Assembly (NCBI GenBank): GCA_017550335.1
Contig: JAFZPM010000004.1
Span: 1 to 43,517 of the forward strand
DNA from: Paludibacteraceae bacterium
GTDB lineage: Bacteria > Bacteroidota > Bacteroidia > Bacteroidales > Paludibacteraceae
Direction of reading: 5' to 3'
Length of the DNA: 43,517 nt
Position numbers and translations under genes: made by a program. A model generated the notes under the pieces. It was given only the letters and a program-made list of their open reading frames with translations, did no database searches and was not told the origin of the DNA. Shown piece after piece: positions 41,599 through 43,517 of this stretch; positions within the stretch are counted from its first letter, which is position 1; every line of letters starts with the position of its first letter.

Positions 41599-43517
41599 AT
41601 GAAGTGTTTAAAAAAATTATTCACAGTATTAATCTATTGTTTTTCAATAAGCAACACATACGGAAGTGTACTTATCAGTGGCATTATGGCAGACCCCGCC
41701 AGCTACGACAACGTCTACGAGTACGTTCAGTTCATCACATCCGAACGGATTGATTTTTCGGAGACCCCCTATACGGTGATCATCTGCAACAACGGTACGA
41801 TCCTCCGTCCCAGCGGGTGGCTGACGGGAAGCACATTAACCTACGCCATCCAACTCGATTCAGGTGTGGTGGAAATGGGTGAGACCTTCTATTTGGGAGG
41901 ACCGACGCCCCATCTGAACGGACCAAACAGCGAAGAGATCGCACCGAAAAACTGGTTTTCAGTGGATTGCACCGAACAAGAGGGGGCAGGTGGCATCGGA
42001 ATCAAACAGCAATGGAGAATAGGCATGGTAGGCAACGGCGGACCATCGGCGGACGGCATAGCGGTCTTCGCAGGTAGAGCCGAGGATCTGACGGAAGAGA
42101 GTGTTCCCCTGGACTGTGTCTTTTACGGAGATGCGGTAGGAGACGCCGCAGCATACGGATACCGGCTGACAGACGGTTCATTGCTCAACGAGGAGTCAGA
42201 CATATACCCCTCGCCAGGGAAGGAATGCCTGATGAAGTTCGAAGGCGTCTACAACTACCTGGAAGACAAATGGGTGACGAAACGCACCTCCTCATCCATC
42301 GCATCCTTTTCAGAAAAAGATTTCGTGCCAGCGATCAAAATGATCCCTTACGTATTCGATGTGGAAGTATCCTCAACGCAATGCGAGGAATGCGTTTCAT
42401 GGAAGAGTATCCTGCCGGACACCACACGCTTCGCAGTGCTTTGGCATGAAGAGGATTCTACAAGATGTCTCCCCTACCCCTCCTCGATCTGCGAAAAGAC
42501 GGATTCATTACCAGACGGACTGAGTCAAATAGAATTCTCCACAGAGAAAAACCTATGCAGACCGAACAATATCAAGACACGACACATGGTGGGCATATAT
42601 CCCTTGGAGAACGATTGCATAGACACGCTAGGTTGCAGCTTAGGGCTCAACTCTAGGCTTGTACCCACCCAGGAATATCCGCCAGCTCATCTACGCAACT
42701 GTCCGAACGACACCACACTCTACCTACCAGAGGGAAGGAACAACGTTTGGGTAGAACTACCGGCACCCGAATTCGACAACCCGTGCGGAGAATACCACCT
42801 GACAAGCAACTTCTCGCCAGACTCGCTTGCGGCAGGAACGTATGCGTTCGAATTCATTTTGGAAGACGACTCAGCGAAAGCCGTAGATAGCTGCATCACA
42901 CAGGTTTGGGTAAAGGAGACCACGCCTGCGATTACGGATACCATACCGCCTGCCATTCCAGACATCCCAGACACCGTGCCTACGATTACGGATACCATAC
43001 CGCCTGCCATTCCAGAGATTCCGGATACTACACCTGTGATTACGGATACCATACCGCCTGTGATCCCTGACATCCCAGATACCACGCCTGTGATTGTGGA
43101 TACCTTACCGCCTGTGATCCCTGACATCCCAGATACCACGCCTGTGATTACGGATACCATACCGCCTGTGATCCCTGACATCCCAGACACCACGCCTGTG
43201 ATTACGGATACCATACCACCTGTGATCCCTGAGATCCCGGACACCACGCCTGCGATTGTGGATACCATACCGCCTGTGATCCCTGATATCCCAGACACCA
43301 CGCCTACGATTGTGGATACCATACCGCCTGTGATTCCTGAGATCCCAGATACTACGCCTGCGATTGTGGATACTATACCGCCTGTGATCCCTGAGATTCC
43401 GGACACCACGCCTGCGATTGTGGATACCATACCGCCTGTGATCCCTGACATCCCAGATACCACGCCTGTGATTGTGGATACCATACCGCCTGTGATCCCT
43501 GATATCCCAGACACTAC
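41599..43517 (+). CDS. Secreted protein with 18-residue Pro/Thr/Asp repeats, cut by the window end
   Basis: The frame is open from the ATG at 41599 to the last base, 639 codons and two bases, with no stop. The start MKCLKKLFTVLIYCFSISNTYG looks like a signal peptide. Residues 24-440 form a Cys-rich region; its beginning (VLISGIMADPASYDNVYEYVQ) recalls lamin-tail-like domains of secreted Bacteroidetes proteins, which is a guess. From residue 441 (42919) come eleven complete 18-residue repeats, consensus TTPVIVDTIPPVIPDIPD, and the start of a twelfth. The repeats carry Pro at positions 3, 10, 11, 14 and 17 and are acidic, so the region should be an extended, unfolded stalk or linker. The C-terminal part, which would show an anchor or a type IX sorting domain, is outside the window. 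The gene is divergent from the trp operon. Confidence 0.8.
   Translation, partial: MKCLKKLFTVLIYCFSISNTYGSVLISGIMADPASYDNVYEYVQFITSERIDFSETPYTVIICNNGTILRPSGWLTGSTLTYAIQLDSGVVEMGETFYLGGPTPHLNGPNSEEIAPKNWFSVDCTEQEGAGGIGIKQQWRIGMVGNGGPSADGIAVFAGRAEDLTEESVPLDCVFYGDAVGDAAAYGYRLTDGSLLNEESDIYPSPGKECLMKFEGVYNYLEDKWVTKRTSSSIASFSEKDFVPAIKMIPYVFDVEVSSTQCEECVSWKSILPDTTRFAVLWHEEDSTRCLPYPSSICEKTDSLPDGLSQIEFSTEKNLCRPNNIKTRHMVGIYPLENDCIDTLGCSLGLNSRLVPTQEYPPAHLRNCPNDTTLYLPEGRNNVWVELPAPEFDNPCGEYHLTSNFSPDSLAAGTYAFEFILEDDSAKAVDSCITQVWVKETTPAITDTIPPAIPDIPDTVPTITDTIPPAIPEIPDTTPVITDTIPPVIPDIPDTTPVIVDTLPPVIPDIPDTTPVITDTIPPVIPDIPDTTPVITDTIPPVIPEIPDTTPAIVDTIPPVIPDIPDTTPTIVDTIPPVIPEIPDTTPAIVDTIPPVIPEIPDTTPAIVDTIPPVIPDIPDTTPVIVDTIPPVIPDIPDT
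42919..43517 (+). repeat. 54-bp coding tandem repeat, eleven units and a partial
   Basis: Units start at 42919 and every 54 bp to 43513. Variation is mostly at residues 4 (A/T/V), 6 (T/V), 12 (A/V) and 15 (D/E). The first two units are the most divergent. Within each unit CCTGTGAT occurs twice, 27 bp apart, so the 54-bp unit may have arisen by doubling of a 27-bp piece. The complementary strand is also open across the array only because the unit length is a multiple of three. Confidence 0.93.

Noticed and set aside
42720..43514. Long minus-strand open frame with a Gly/Val/Ser/Ile repeat
   Set aside because: It is the complement of the plus-strand repeat array. It stays open because the unit is 54 bp, and it lacks promoter and ribosome-site signals; the plus-strand frame continues upstream into a signal peptide.

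Overview
This window is a stretch of a Bacteroidales (phylum Bacteroidota) chromosome. The evidence is the repeated promoter -7 box TAnnTTTG, the hybrid two-component regulator of the Reg_prop/Y_Y_Y/histidine kinase/receiver/AraC type, DUF5683 and DUF2023 proteins, an OmpA/PD40 protein with the architecture of PorE, and meso-diaminopimelate dehydrogenase. I cannot name the genus. No tRNA, rRNA, CRISPR array, transposase or phage gene was found.

Layout. 1-374: three copies of a 57-bp hairpin-containing element embedded in 7-bp AT-rich repeats. 375-7204: uvrA, then parA-parB-DUF5683-lytic transglycosylase (+). 7451-11458: an orphan hybrid two-component system. 11743-14016: malic enzyme/phosphotransacetylase fusion, followed by strong hairpins. 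14239-21291 (all -): flavodoxin with its DUF2023 partner, a SanA/YdcF-like protein, ddh, gdhA and a RelA/SpoT enzyme. 21363-24368 (-): a WG-repeat protein and an FGE-fold protein. 24660-27575 (+): TPR protein, lipoprotein and aroE, tightly packed. 27695-29650 (+): PorE-like OmpA protein. 29752-33249 (-): nuclease-helicase. 33463-34314 (+): outer-membrane beta-barrel protein. 34563-41016 (-): the complete trpEGDCFBA operon. 41599-43517 (+): a secreted protein cut by the window edge, ending in at least eleven 18-residue Pro/Thr/Asp repeats.

How the parts work together. The trp operon makes tryptophan from chorismate, and aroE contributes to the pathway that supplies chorismate. Upstream of trpE there is a promoter, a 25-codon leader peptide with two adjacent Trp codons and a strong intrinsic terminator, i.e. 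a transcription attenuator. gdhA, ddh and maeB belong to nitrogen, lysine/peptidoglycan and C3/C4 carbon metabolism. Several proteins (lytic transglycosylase, PorE-like, beta-barrel, FGE-fold, WG, lipoprotein, repeat protein) act in the envelope.

The least explained material is between genes: two different 7-bp repeat families, an 18-bp dispersed motif, the 57-bp element, a promoter variant ending in TTCGCG, and several hairpin clusters, one ending in a terminator with no gene assigned to it.
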